Shown here piece by piece: positions 16,990 to 24,796 of a DNA stretch of 64,000 nucleotides (position 1 is its first letter; each line of letters begins with the position of its first letter). The notes under the pieces were generated by a model. That model made no database searches and was not told where the DNA came from. It worked only from the letters and a program-made list of their open reading frames with translations. Source of the stretch: Halarchaeum grantii (GTDB lineage Archaea > Halobacteriota > Halobacteria > Halobacteriales > Halobacteriaceae). The stretch is from positions 124,001-188,000 of the forward strand of contig NZ_BMPF01000002.1 in NCBI RefSeq assembly GCF_014647455.2, given 5' to 3'. The translations under genes and the position numbers were made by a program.

Positions 16990-17011
16990 CGGTGAAATCG
17001 GCACTTCACCG
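16990..17011. terminator. 7-bp stem-loop after the zinc-binding dehydrogenase gene
   Basis: CGGTGAA (16990-16996) pairs perfectly with TTCACCG (17005-17011) across an 8-nt loop, 23 bases after the stop codon. It could end the dehydrogenase transcript or lie in the leader of the following lipoprotein gene; there is no U-rich run next to it. Confidence 0.35.
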
Positions 17012-17141
17012 TGGCGTGCGATTATCTCGCTGCACCGGCTAGACGCGAGCGCATGGTCTCGACCGAACCCCGACCACCCTCCACCACGAGAGTACCGCGA
17101 CGCATCCGTTCACCGACAGCCGACACGACGGAGGGACCCCG

Positions 17142-17528
17142 ATGAGGTGGCGACCGGTCGCGCTCGCCCTCCTCGCCGTCGGCCTCGTCGCCACCGCGGG
17201 CTGTGCGGGACTCGGCGGGCCGAGCGGCGACACGACGCCGACGCCACCATACGTTGCGCACGACGGCGAAAACGTCACCGTCCAGTCCGCCGCAGAACAG
17301 ACCATCAGCGGGGTGACGACGCTCGACGCCGGTGAGAACGTCACCGTCCGCGTGCAGTCCTCGGGCGGCGAGTCGCCCTTCCTCAAGACCGACACCGCGA
17401 ACGTCACCGAGGGCGGGTCGTTCGAGGCGACCTTCGACTTCTCCGGCGTCGAGAGCGGCGCGCCCTTCGAGGTCACCGTCCGCCACAACGGGAGCGAAGT
17501 CGTCACTGCGGACGGCGTCGTCGCGTAG
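17142..17528 (+). CDS. Small secreted lipoprotein, unknown function
   Basis: A 128-residue protein with basic N-terminus (MRWRP), hydrophobic core ALALLAVGLVATA and lipobox TAGC at about residue 21, followed by a Thr/Pro linker. The mature part is beta-rich and repetitive: NVTVQSAAEQTISG, NVTVRVQSSGGES, NVTEGGSFEATFDF, FEVTVRHNGSEVV. Several NxT/NxS sites could be N-glycosylated outside the cell. It resembles the repeat segments of haloarchaeal surface glycoproteins, but no family can be named. The nearest AT-rich promoter-like element (ATTATC, 17021-17026) is about 115 nt upstream, suggesting a leader. Confidence 0.72.
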   Translation: MRWRPVALALLAVGLVATAGCAGLGGPSGDTTPTPPYVAHDGENVTVQSAAEQTISGVTTLDAGENVTVRVQSSGGESPFLKTDTANVTEGGSFEATFDFSGVESGAPFEVTVRHNGSEVVTADGVVA

Positions 17529-17602
17529 CGACCCCAGCACGTTCCGACGGTGCGTCGGGCGTCGCGGGGCGCGCTGAATCGCGTAGAAGAACCGCCTTCC
17601 GC

Positions 17603-17686
17603 TATCGCTCTTCGAGTCGTCTCACGGCACAGTGCGCCGTTCGACTGACGAGGAGCGATCGCTCCTCGGTGTCCGCGTGAGCGATA
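17603..17686. other. Foldable intergenic element with 20-bp perfect palindrome
   Basis: Outer arms TATCGCTC (17603-17610) and GAGCGATA (17679-17686) are perfectly complementary. Between them lie a hairpin with stems AGTCG/CGACT (17615-17619, 17642-17646) and CGGC/GCCG (17625-17628, 17636-17639), and a 20-bp perfect palindrome at 17649-17668 whose left half is CGAGGAGCGA. The whole can be drawn as a three-way junction. It lies between the 3' ends of the convergent lipoprotein and spt5 genes. Confidence 0.5.
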
Positions 17687-17710
17687 CGAACGGGAGGCCA
17701 GAGACGCGCG

Positions 17711-18148
17711 TTAGCGTTCCTCGGAATCCAGCACCCGGATCTGGTCGCCGCGAACGGTGACCGGGATCGGGACGGTGGCCTCGTAGAGTTCGACGGTGAC
17801 CTGGTCCTTGCCCTCGTCGATGCGCTGGACCTGCGCCTTCTCGCCCTTGAACGGGCCGGCGATGAGTTCGACGATGTCGCCCTCCGCGATGCCCTCGACG
17901 TCCGGTTTCGGGCTGAGGAAGTGCTCGACCTCGCTGATCGAGGACTCGCCCGGCACCATGCTGCGGGCGTGCGGAATCTCCTCGAGCACACGCGAGATGA
18001 CGGCGTCGTTGTCCGCCTCCACCATCACGTAGCTCGTGAGCGCGTCCGGCGCGAGGACGGCGTGGATCTCGTTCTCCTCGCGGTTCGCGATCATGCTCGC
18101 GACCGTCTGCTCCTGACTCGCGGTCGTCTTGACGGCGTACACACTCAT
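17711..18148 (-). CDS. spt5: Transcription elongation factor Spt5 (NusG homologue)
   Basis: A 145-residue archaeal Spt5 that binds the RNA polymerase clamp with Spt4 and closes the DNA cleft. It has an NGN domain at residues 1-85 (MSVYAVKTTASQEQTVASMIANR, ending HFLSPKP) and a KOW domain after residue 88 (EGDIVELIAGPFKGEKAQVQRID). Length is normal. It starts one base after the secE stop, the common archaeal secE-spt5 pair. It also works with FttA in termination. Confidence 0.97.
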   Translation of the reverse strand: MSVYAVKTTASQEQTVASMIANREENEIHAVLAPDALTSYVMVEADNDAVISRVLEEIPHARSMVPGESSISEVEHFLSPKPDVEGIAEGDIVELIAGPFKGEKAQVQRIDEGKDQVTVELYEATVPIPVTVRGDQIRVLDSEER

Positions 18149-18149
18149 C

Positions 18150-18326
18150 TCAGATCCCCGTGCCCGGAACGACGCCCATGACTAGGAAGATGATGAAGCC
18201 CATCAGGCCGACGAGGAGGATGCCGGCGCCGGCGATGAGCGCGATCTGGGAGAACTCCTCCCATCCGGGGGTGCTGGCCAGTTTCAGCACCCGCGTGTAC
18301 GCTGAAAGCTCTAGGGGAACGTCCAT
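18150..18326 (-). CDS. secE: Preprotein translocase subunit SecE (Sec61 gamma)
   Basis: A 58-residue single-span protein that clamps SecY in the membrane. An amphipathic N-terminal helix (LSAYTRVLKLASTPGWEEFSQIA) precedes one membrane helix (GAGILLVGLMGFIIFLVMGV), the typical archaeal arrangement. The ATG at 18326 gives family length; a longer frame upstream is basic and unlike SecE. CCTTTTCT at 18347-18354 (AGAAAAGG on the minus strand) is about 24 nt upstream and a likely promoter, so secE-spt5 can be transcribed apart from the aldolase gene before it. Confidence 0.95.
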   Translation of the reverse strand: MDVPLELSAYTRVLKLASTPGWEEFSQIALIAGAGILLVGLMGFIIFLVMGVVPGTGI

Positions 18327-18392
18327 AGCGTGCTTTCGACACCGCTCCTTTTCTGTCTTTCGCACCGCCGGTCGGGGGCGGCGACGGCCGGG

Positions 18393-19280
18393 CTACGCGA
18401 CGCGTTCGAGGGCGGCGTCGACGGCGGCCGCGACGTCCGCACGGGCGTCGGCGTCGAGTTCGACGAGCGGCGGGCGCACCGCCGCGTTCGGGAGGCGCCC
18501 GCGCGCGGCGAGCGCGGCCTTCGTCGCGGGCGCGAAACCGTGCTCCGCGCAGTGAGCGAACAGGGGCGTGAGGCACTCGCGGTGGAGGTCGCGCGCTCGC
18601 TCGTCGTCACCGGCGTCGAGGGCGTCGCGGACCGCCGCGAACACCTCGGGGACGGCGTTCGAGAGCGCGTTGATGCCGCCGCTCGCGTCCATCAAGCCGG
18701 CGGGAACGAGCTGGCCGTCGACGCCCTGGTAGACCGCGAAGTCGTCGGGGACGGCGGCGAGGACGTCCGTGAAGTAGCCGAAGTCGCCGCCGGAGTCCTT
18801 CAGGCCGACGACGGCGTCGTGTGCGGCGAGGTCGGCGACGACGTCGACGGGGATTTCGGCGCCCGTGCACGCCGGGATGTTGTAGAGGTAGAGCGGGAGC
18901 GGGCTGTCGTCGGCGACCCGCTGGAGGAAGCGCTCGGCGCCGGCGGGCGCGTTCGCGGTGTGGAAGTAGGGGAGGACGATGAGGCCGGCATCCGCGCCGG
19001 CGTCGTCGGCGAACGCGAGGGCGTCGAGGGTGTCGGCGACGGAGGTGGCGCCCGCGCCCGCGATGACGGTGGTGTCGTCGCCGGCGCGTGTGCGGACGCG
19101 GTCGAGGACGGCGCGGTTCTCCGCGCGGGTCATGCTCGCGAACTCGCCGGTGGTGCCACAGGGGACGAGGCCGTCGAGGCCCGCCTCGAGCACGCCGTCG
19201 ACGACGGCGTCGAGCGCGGCGAGGTCGACGTCGCCCTCGGCGTCGAACGGCGTGACGAGCGGACACAGCACGTCGGTCAT
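18393..19280 (-). CDS. DapA/N-acetylneuraminate lyase-family aldolase (not the lysine-pathway DapA)
   Basis: A 295-residue class I aldolase. It has the pyruvate-binding loop CGTTGEFASMT, the proton-relay Tyr in YNIPACTGAE and the Schiff-base Lys in VGLKDSGGDF. The lysine operon at 48.7-50.4 kb has its own dapA, so this paralogue more likely splits or makes a 2-keto-3-deoxy sugar acid (KdgA-like) or related keto acid. It sits between ftsZ and secE, which are often close neighbours in haloarchaea. A CTATAG box about 27 nt upstream gives it its own leaderless promoter. Confidence 0.88.
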   Translation of the reverse strand: MTDVLCPLVTPFDAEGDVDLAALDAVVDGVLEAGLDGLVPCGTTGEFASMTRAENRAVLDRVRTRAGDDTTVIAGAGATSVADTLDALAFADDAGADAGLIVLPYFHTANAPAGAERFLQRVADDSPLPLYLYNIPACTGAEIPVDVVADLAAHDAVVGLKDSGGDFGYFTDVLAAVPDDFAVYQGVDGQLVPAGLMDASGGINALSNAVPEVFAAVRDALDAGDDERARDLHRECLTPLFAHCAEHGFAPATKAALAARGRLPNAAVRPPLVELDADARADVAAAVDAALERVA

Positions 19281-19303
19281 GGCCGTCGCTTTCGACGCGA
19301 GGA

Positions 19304-19309
19304 CTATAG
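19304..19309 (-). promoter_or_regulatory. TATA-like box of the DapA-family gene
   Basis: CTATAG, centred about 27 nt before the ATG at 19280. It indicates separate, leaderless transcription from ftsZ, whose stop is at 19341. Confidence 0.55.
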
Positions 19310-19340
19310 AGGCTTCTACGGAGCGAGAACGAAGAGCGAG

Positions 19341-20477
19341 TTACTCGACGTAGTCGATGTCGCGCTCTGCGCTCGTCTCTGGTTGTTCGTCGCCGTTCTG
19401 CCCGTAGATCTGCGGGGATTCGACGCCGGTGACGACGACCATCGTGCGCATCTCGCCGTCGAGGTCCTCGTCGACGGAGGTCCCCCAGATGATGCGCGCG
19501 TCGGGGTCGATGCGGTTGTAGATCTCCTCGACGACGCCCTCGGCCTCCTCGATGCTCATGTCCGGGCCGCCCGTGACGTTCACGAGCGCGGAGTTCGCCT
19601 GTCCGATGTCGACGTCGAGGAGCGGACTTCGCAGGGCGCTCTTGACGGAGTCGACGGCCTTGGAGTCGCTGTCGGACTCGCCGAGGCCGATCATGGCGAC
19701 GCCGCCCTTCTCCATGACGGTCCGCACGTCGGCGAAGTCGAGGTTGACGAGGCCGGGTTTCGTGATGAGTTCGGTGATCCCCTTCACGGAGCGCATGAGG
19801 ACTTCGTCGGAGACCTTGAACGCCTGCCGGACGGGGAGTTTCCCCACGGAGTCGAGCAGGCGGTCGTTCGGGACGACGATGACGGTGTCGGAGACGTCGC
19901 GCAGGCGCTCGAGGCCGGCTTCCGCGTTGTTCCGCCGGACCTCGCCCTCCGCAGTGAACGGCGTCGTGACGATGCTGATGGTGAGCGCGCCCGCCTCGCG
20001 GGCGGCCTTGGCGACGACGGGGGCGCTCCCCGTGCCGGTGCCGCCGCCGAGACCGGCGGTGACGAAGACCATGTCGGAGCCGGAGATGGCCTCGCGGATC
20101 TCCTCCTGGGACTCGAGAGCGGCCTCCTCGCCGACCTGCGGGAGCGAGCCGGCGCCCCGGCCGCGCGTCTTCTCCTGCCCGATGAGGATCTTCGTGTCCG
20201 CCTCGATGTCGACGAGGTGCTGGACGTCGGTGTTCGCGGCGACGAGTTTCGCGCCGTGGATGCCCTCCTCGTGCATCCGGTTGACGGTGTTCGAGCCCGC
20301 GCCGCCACAGCCGACGACGGTGATGTTCGTCTGCAGGTCCTCGAGAACGCCGAGTAGCTCCTCGTCAGACATCCGGCCGGAGCTGGCGGTCCCCCCGCCG
20401 CTGTCGGGGGAGACGCCCTCGGAGGGCTCGGCGCCCTCCTCGGCCTCGTCGATAGCGTCCTGCACGATGGAGTCCAT
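19341..20477 (-). CDS. ftsZ: Cell division GTPase FtsZ (FtsZ1-type)
   Basis: A 378-residue tubulin-like GTPase that forms the division ring. An acidic N-terminal extension of about 48 residues precedes the core ([18 protein letters not shown]). The GTP signature [10 protein letters not shown] lies near residue 145, and the T7 catalytic loop region reads [13 protein letters not shown] with its Asp. The C-terminus is acidic and ends DIDYVE. The gene order with secE and spt5 nearby is typical for haloarchaeal ftsZ1, which stabilises the ring with FtsZ2; FtsZ2 is not in this window. The promoter box overlaps the stop codon of the preceding dtdA gene. Confidence 0.96.
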   Translation of the reverse strand: MDSIVQDAIDEAEEGAEPSEGVSPDSGGGTASSGRMSDEELLGVLEDLQTNITVVGCGGAGSNTVNRMHEEGIHGAKLVAANTDVQHLVDIEADTKILIGQEKTRGRGAGSLPQVGEEAALESQEEIREAISGSDMVFVTAGLGGGTGTGSAPVVAKAAREAGALTISIVTTPFTAEGEVRRNNAEAGLERLRDVSDTVIVVPNDRLLDSVGKLPVRQAFKVSDEVLMRSVKGITELITKPGLVNLDFADVRTVMEKGGVAMIGLGESDSDSKAVDSVKSALRSPLLDVDIGQANSALVNVTGGPDMSIEEAEGVVEEIYNRIDPDARIIWGTSVDEDLDGEMRTMVVVTGVESPQIYGQNGDEQPETSAERDIDYVE

Positions 20478-20503
20478 GTTGCCTATACTCTATACGAGAG
20501 TCG

Positions 20504-20511
20504 TTTAATTA
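20504..20511 (-). promoter_or_regulatory. ftsZ TATA-like box
   Basis: TAATTAAA on the minus strand, about 30 nt before the ftsZ ATG at 20477. It overlaps the dtdA stop codon (20509-20511), so a functional promoter sits directly on the end of the upstream gene. Confidence 0.6.
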
Positions 20512-21861
20512 CCTTTCCCCCTCGCGTCGGACGACCGTCTCACGCGCCCCGCGCGGATAGGCCTCGGCGCGCTCGCTCGCGACGTCCTCGGGTCGGATTT
20601 CCTCCCCGTCGACCTCGACGGTGTGGCCGCTCGCGAGCCGCCCGAACTTCGGGCCCTCGGGGACGCCGCGCGCGTTGGCTTTCCCGGGGTCGAAGGACTC
20701 GTCGGTGACGCGGACGGCGTCGGCGTCGCGCTCGACCGCGTCGTACTTCTCGTCGAGGAGGCTCGCGAGCGCGGCGACGTACGCGTCGTGGGCGTTCGCG
20801 TCCGGGAACGCGATGTCGCCCGCGACCCGGTTCCCGTTCTCCTCGGTGGTGTAGGCGAGCGCGTGCTCGCTCGCGGCGGCGAGCGCGGCGTCCGCGTCGA
20901 CGCTGTGCGCGTCCGCCCAGAGGCCGTCCGGGTGGTCGACGACGACGTACTCGCGGGGCGCGCCCTCGCGGGCGGCGTCGCCGAAGCGGAGACCGTCGGC
21001 CACGCGCCCGAGTTCGGCTTCGAGGTCGGTCGCGAGACCGAGGTCGACGCCCGTGGTCTCGCGGAGCCACGTCTCGCTCACGACGTCGTGGCCGAGGTCG
21101 GCGACCACCTCGCGGAGGCGCGGTTGCTCGCCGTCGACGACGGCGCGCGTCGCGCCGCTCTCCGCGAAGGCCTGCGCGACCACGTCGCGGTGCTCGCGGG
21201 GGTCACCGAGGTCGTCGAGACACCAGTCCGCGCCGACGTGCCCGACCGCCCAGTCGGTCGTCTCGACGATTCGGGTGGGACGCGGGGCGTAGTGGCCGCC
21301 GCCGAACGCGACGACGGTGCGCTCGGCGTGCGCGTCGACGCCGCGCAGGTCGAGGATGGCGCGCGCGACCGTCTCGGCCGCCGACTCGTCCGCCCACTCC
21401 GACTCCGAGGAGCCGAGCTCGACGAACATCGAGGGCGTGCCGACGGCCGTCGGGCCGTGGTGCGTGCACTCCATCCCGACGTCGTAGTCCTCGGGCGCGT
21501 GTTCGGCGAACGCGGAGACGACGGCGCGGTGGGCGTTCGGGCAGGCCTCGGCGAGGTCGCGGTCGGCACCGCCGTGCTCGGCGGCCCCGAAGTTCCCCGT
21601 GAAGTGCGCGGTGAGCAGCGGGCCGCTCGAGCCGGCGTGCCGCGAGGCGAAGACGACGAACGCGGGGTCGTCGAACGCCGACGCGACCCCCTCGAGTTCG
21701 AGGTGCCAGTCCTCGAACTCGCGGAGCTCGAAGCCACCACACCGATAGCGCGCGGCGCTCGCGTCGTCGTCCGCGCGCTCCCAGTCCCGTAAGGCGAGCA
21801 GTCGCTCGCCGATGGCGCGCGACGCGGAGTCGGCGCGGCTCACGACGATTCCGACGGTCAT
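20509..21861 (-). CDS. dtdA: D-aminoacyl-tRNA deacylase (archaeal DtdA/GEK1 type)
   Basis: A 450-residue enzyme that removes D-amino acids wrongly attached to tRNA. The N-terminal 280 residues are the DtdA domain: start MTVGIVVSRADSAS, then FASRHAGSSGPLLTAHFTGNFG, MECTHHGPTAVGTPSMFVELGSSE and FGGGHYAPRPT, which carry conserved His and Cys residues. The remaining 170 residues form the longer haloarchaeal C-terminal region (ending FGRLASGHTVEVDGEEI). The frame is open much further upstream, but family homology starts at the ATG at 21861. It is upstream of ftsZ in the same direction. Confidence 0.92.
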   Translation of the reverse strand: MTVGIVVSRADSASRAIGERLLALRDWERADDDASAARYRCGGFELREFEDWHLELEGVASAFDDPAFVVFASRHAGSSGPLLTAHFTGNFGAAEHGGADRDLAEACPNAHRAVVSAFAEHAPEDYDVGMECTHHGPTAVGTPSMFVELGSSESEWADESAAETVARAILDLRGVDAHAERTVVAFGGGHYAPRPTRIVETTDWAVGHVGADWCLDDLGDPREHRDVVAQAFAESGATRAVVDGEQPRLREVVADLGHDVVSETWLRETTGVDLGLATDLEAELGRVADGLRFGDAAREGAPREYVVVDHPDGLWADAHSVDADAALAAASEHALAYTTEENGNRVAGDIAFPDANAHDAYVAALASLLDEKYDAVERDADAVRVTDESFDPGKANARGVPEGPKFGRLASGHTVEVDGEEIRPEDVASERAEAYPRGARETVVRREGER

Positions 21862-21975
21862 ACTCGCAGTCGCCCCTCTCGCCGCTAAAAGCCGTCGGAA
21901 GGCGCGACCGTCGCCGGACGCGCCGCCGAGGTGTCGGAGAGCGCCGAGTCGACGCCCCGTGACCGAATGGGTGCG

Positions 21976-21983
21976 CTTACAAG
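21976..21983 (+). promoter_or_regulatory. TATA-like box of the Na/Ca exchanger gene
   Basis: CTTACAAG centred about 26 nt before the ATG at 22006. This favours that ATG over the in-frame ATG 75 nt upstream, which would precede the promoter. Confidence 0.55.
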
Positions 21984-22005
21984 TATCGTGGGAGACAGCC
22001 GTGGT

Positions 22006-23139
22006 ATGGACGGCCTCGCACCGGCACTCCTCTCTCCGGCGGCGGACCGGACGCTCCTCCTCCTCGGGTCGTTCGCTCTCCTGCTCGCCGGCGCGGAAGT
22101 GTTCACGAACGGCGTGGAGTGGCTCGGACATCGCCTCGGCGTCAGCGAGTCGGCGACCGGAAGCATCCTCGCCGCCGTCGGCACCGCGCTCCCGGAGACG
22201 CTCATCCCCGTCATCGCCATCCTGCAGGGCGGGGCGGAATCGGCGCACGTCGGCGTCGGCGCGATCCTCGGCGCGCCGTTCATGCTCGCCACCATCGCGA
22301 TGTTCCTCGTCGGCGTCAGCGTCTACCACTTCCGCGACCGGCGGGTGTTCGGCGACGAGATGCACTTCAACGAGATGGCGACCCGCCGCGACCTCTCCTT
22401 CTTCCTCGTCGGCTACGTCATCGCGTTCGCCGCCGCGTTCGCCCACAACCGCCTCCTCGAGTACGCGATGGCGGCCCTGCTCGTCGGCCTCTACCTCCTC
22501 TACCTCGTGCGCTCCCTGCAGAGCGGCGAGCTCGCGGAGAGCGAGGGCATCGAGGCGCTCCACCTCGGCCTCCTCATCGAGCGCGTCGCCGCGCGCGCCG
22601 GCTACGACCCGCGTTCGTACGGCGACAACCCGCGGTTCGTCTTCGTCGCCCTCCAGACCCTGTTCGCGCTCGGCCTCATCATCGGCGGCGCGCACCTCTT
22701 CGTCAGCGAGGTCCAGTGGCTCTCCAAGGAGGTGCTCGGCATCCCGATCGCCATCGTCGCGCTCCTCATCGCGCCGCTCGCGACCGAGCTCCCGGAGAAG
22801 TTCAACTCCGTGCTGTGGATCAGCCGCGACAAGGACACGCTCGCGCTCGGGAACATCACGGGCGCGATGGCGTTCCAGGGCACACTCCCCGTCACGCTCG
22901 GCATCGTCTTCACGGACTGGGACCTCTCGCTCGCGTGGGGGACCACGGGCTTCCTGAACGCCGTCTCCGTCGTCCTCGCCGTCCTCTCCGGGGGCATCCT
23001 CTACCTGCGCGCGCGCTCCGCGCACGAGGAGCCGATGGACCCGAAGCCCTTCCTCGTCGGCGGCGTCTTCTACGCGGCGTTCATCGCCCTCCTCGTCTAC
23101 TTCGTCGTCGTCCTCGGCATCGACGCGGGCGCGCACTGA
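22006..23139 (+). CDS. Sodium/calcium exchanger-family membrane transporter
   Basis: A 377-residue cation/Ca2+ exchanger with about ten membrane helices. The two alpha-repeats that form the ion site are clear: SATGSILAAVGTALPETLIPV near residue 48 and IPIAIVALLIAPLATELPEKFN near residue 250, each with the Gly/Pro-Glu motif. Such proteins export Ca2+ in exchange for Na+. The hydrophilic loop around residues 160-210 (QSGELAESEGIEAL...) separates the halves. It probably maintains low cytosolic calcium in a high-salt cell. It diverges from dtdA. Confidence 0.91.
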   Translation: MDGLAPALLSPAADRTLLLLGSFALLLAGAEVFTNGVEWLGHRLGVSESATGSILAAVGTALPETLIPVIAILQGGAESAHVGVGAILGAPFMLATIAMFLVGVSVYHFRDRRVFGDEMHFNEMATRRDLSFFLVGYVIAFAAAFAHNRLLEYAMAALLVGLYLLYLVRSLQSGELAESEGIEALHLGLLIERVAARAGYDPRSYGDNPRFVFVALQTLFALGLIIGGAHLFVSEVQWLSKEVLGIPIAIVALLIAPLATELPEKFNSVLWISRDKDTLALGNITGAMAFQGTLPVTLGIVFTDWDLSLAWGTTGFLNAVSVVLAVLSGGILYLRARSAHEEPMDPKPFLVGGVFYAAFIALLVYFVVVLGIDAGAH

Positions 23140-23153
23140 CGCACCGAACAGGG

Positions 23154-23162
23154 GATTTTTGC
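23154..23162 (+). promoter_or_regulatory. aroE TATA-like box
   Basis: GATTTTTGC centred 27 nt before the aroE ATG at 23185, consistent with a leaderless start. Confidence 0.55.
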
Positions 23163-23184
23163 TCGACGGCGTGCCTCGCCCTGT

Positions 23185-23982
23185 ATGGACGTCTACGGAC
23201 TCCTCGGGAACCCGGTGGGCCACTCGCTCTCCCCGCCGATGCACGAGGCCGCCTACGCGGCGCTCGACATGGACGCGCGCTACGTCACCTTCGAACCGGA
23301 CGCGTCGGACGGCGCGGCGGCGGTCGAGGCCGCAGAGACGCTCGGTATCGCCGGTCTGAACGTCACGATCCCCTTCAAGGAGGACGTGCTCGATGCGGTC
23401 GAGCCGGACGACCTCGCGCGCCGCGTCGGCGCCGTCAACACCGTGGACTTCTCGGGCGACGTCCCGACGGGCCACAACACGGACGTCGCGGGCGTCCAGC
23501 GCGCCTTCGAGCGCTTCGACGTCCCGCTCGCGGGCGCGGACGCCGTGATCGTCGGCGCGGGCGGCGCGGCGCGGGCGGCGGCCGTCGCGCTCGTCACGGC
23601 CGGCGCGGACGTCGCCGTCGCGAACCGCACCGTCGAGCGCGCGCGGGCGCTCGCCGCCGACGTGGGCGCGGATGCGTTCGGGCTGGACGCGCTCCCCGAC
23701 CTACTCGTGGGCGCGGACGTGCTCGTGAACGCGACGAGCGTCGGCATGGAGGAGGACGTCTCGCCGGTGCCGGCGGACGCCCTCCACGCGGACCTCGCGG
23801 TGCTGGACGCCGTCTACTCGCCGCTCGAGACGCGACTCCTCCGCGAGGCCGCCGAGGCGGGCGCGACCACCATCGACGGCGCGTGGATGCTCCTCTATCA
23901 GGGCGTGGTCGCCTTCGAGCGCTGGACCGGCTCGGACGCGCCCGTGGACGCGATGAACGCGGCGCTCCGCGAGGGGCTTTAA
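23185..23982 (+). CDS. aroE: Shikimate 5-dehydrogenase
   Basis: A 265-residue enzyme that reduces 3-dehydroshikimate to shikimate with NADPH. Substrate loop [16 protein letters not shown], catalytic Lys in [10 protein letters not shown], Asp in HNTDVAG, and Rossmann motif [10 protein letters not shown] followed by VANRTVERA, whose Asn-Arg-Thr suits NADP. Length is normal. It feeds chorismate to the pabB-pabA-pabC operon 800 bases downstream, although an intervening gene has its own promoter over the aroE stop codon. Confidence 0.96.
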   Translation: MDVYGLLGNPVGHSLSPPMHEAAYAALDMDARYVTFEPDASDGAAAVEAAETLGIAGLNVTIPFKEDVLDAVEPDDLARRVGAVNTVDFSGDVPTGHNTDVAGVQRAFERFDVPLAGADAVIVGAGGAARAAAVALVTAGADVAVANRTVERARALAADVGADAFGLDALPDLLVGADVLVNATSVGMEEDVSPVPADALHADLAVLDAVYSPLETRLLREAAEAGATTIDGAWMLLYQGVVAFERWTGSDAPVDAMNAALREGL

Positions 23983-24008
23983 GACCCTCGCGGTCGTTAC
24001 GCCGTCCA

Positions 24009-24701
24009 ATGGGTCTCATCTCGAAACTGAAGTCGCTTCTCGGCATGGAGTCGAACCGGAGCGGACGCGAGCGCGACGCCAGCGTCACGGTCGAGCGCGA
24101 ACGCGGCACAGAGCGTGAAGGCGACGTCGACGAACCGGTCGCGACCGAGACGGAGGCCGCCGCCTCCACCGAATCGCTCGTCGACGACGCCGTCGAGGAG
24201 GGCGACGCCGACTCGCCGGCGGAGGCCGCCGAACCCGCCGAAGCCGCCGGCCCGGACGAGGCGGACATGGAGACGGACATCGACGTGTCGGACGACGCCG
24301 ACGAGACGGCCGTCGACGAACCGGTCGCGACCGAGACGGAGGCCGCCGCCTCCACCGAATCGCTCGTCGACGACGCCGTCGAGGAGGCCGAACCGGAGTC
24401 GAGCGCGGACGCCGCCGAGCCGGCGGAGGCGGCGGGGCCGAGCGAGGCGGACGTGACGACGGACGTCGCCGACGTCGAACCCGACGCCGACGAGGACGCC
24501 GTCGCCGACACCGAGGGCGCCGAGGACGTCGAGATAATCAAGGGCGTCGGCCCGGCGTACGCCGAGCGCCTCCGCGACGCCGGCGTCGAGACGGTGGACG
24601 ACCTCGCGAGCGCGGACGCGGACGACCTCGCGGAGCGGATCGACCTCTCCCCGAAGCGCGTCCAGCGCTGGATCGACCGCGCGAACGAGCGCGAGGAGTG
24701 A
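24009..24701 (+). CDS. Acidic repeat protein with C-terminal helix-hairpin-helix domain
   Basis: A 230-residue protein. The N-terminus MGLISKLKSLLGM could be a short amphipathic helix. Residues about 35-175 are a disordered Asp/Glu/Ala linker that contains two identical copies of a block (PVATETEAAASTESLVDDAV). The C-terminal 55 residues are a helix-hairpin-helix domain (IIKGVGPAYAERLRDAGVETVDDL, then LSPKRVQRWIDRANE), which usually binds DNA or joins complexes. A CTTTAAG box at 23977-23983 overlaps the aroE stop. Function unknown; a tethered DNA- or ribosome-associated protein is plausible. Confidence 0.82.
   Translation: MGLISKLKSLLGMESNRSGRERDASVTVERERGTEREGDVDEPVATETEAAASTESLVDDAVEEGDADSPAEAAEPAEAAGPDEADMETDIDVSDDADETAVDEPVATETEAAASTESLVDDAVEEAEPESSADAAEPAEAAGPSEADVTTDVADVEPDADEDAVADTEGAEDVEIIKGVGPAYAERLRDAGVETVDDLASADADDLAERIDLSPKRVQRWIDRANEREE
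24125..24201 (+). repeat. 77-bp perfect direct repeat, copy 1 (inside the HHH gene)
   Basis: Identical base for base to 24311-24387. The offset is 186 bp, exactly 62 codons, so the reading frame is kept. It encodes the repeated PVATETEAAASTESLVDDAV block. Confidence 0.95.
24311..24387 (+). repeat. 77-bp perfect direct repeat, copy 2 (inside the HHH gene)
   Basis: Second copy of the repeat at 24125-24201. Flanks diverge: GCGACG follows copy 1 and CCGAAC follows copy 2. The flanking acidic segments are similar but not identical. Confidence 0.95.
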
Positions 24702-24796
24702 GCGCGGCGTAGGGCGACCGGGGCGGCGCGGTGGCGTCCGGTTCGTCCGCCGCCGGCCCCGAAACGCGTTTCCCGGTCGGGCGCCCTTTCACGGCT

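Noticed and set aside
21862-23475. N-terminal extension of dtdA to nearly 1000 residues
   Set aside because: The extension is antisense to the exchanger and aroE genes and lacks homology; the real start is the ATG at 21861.
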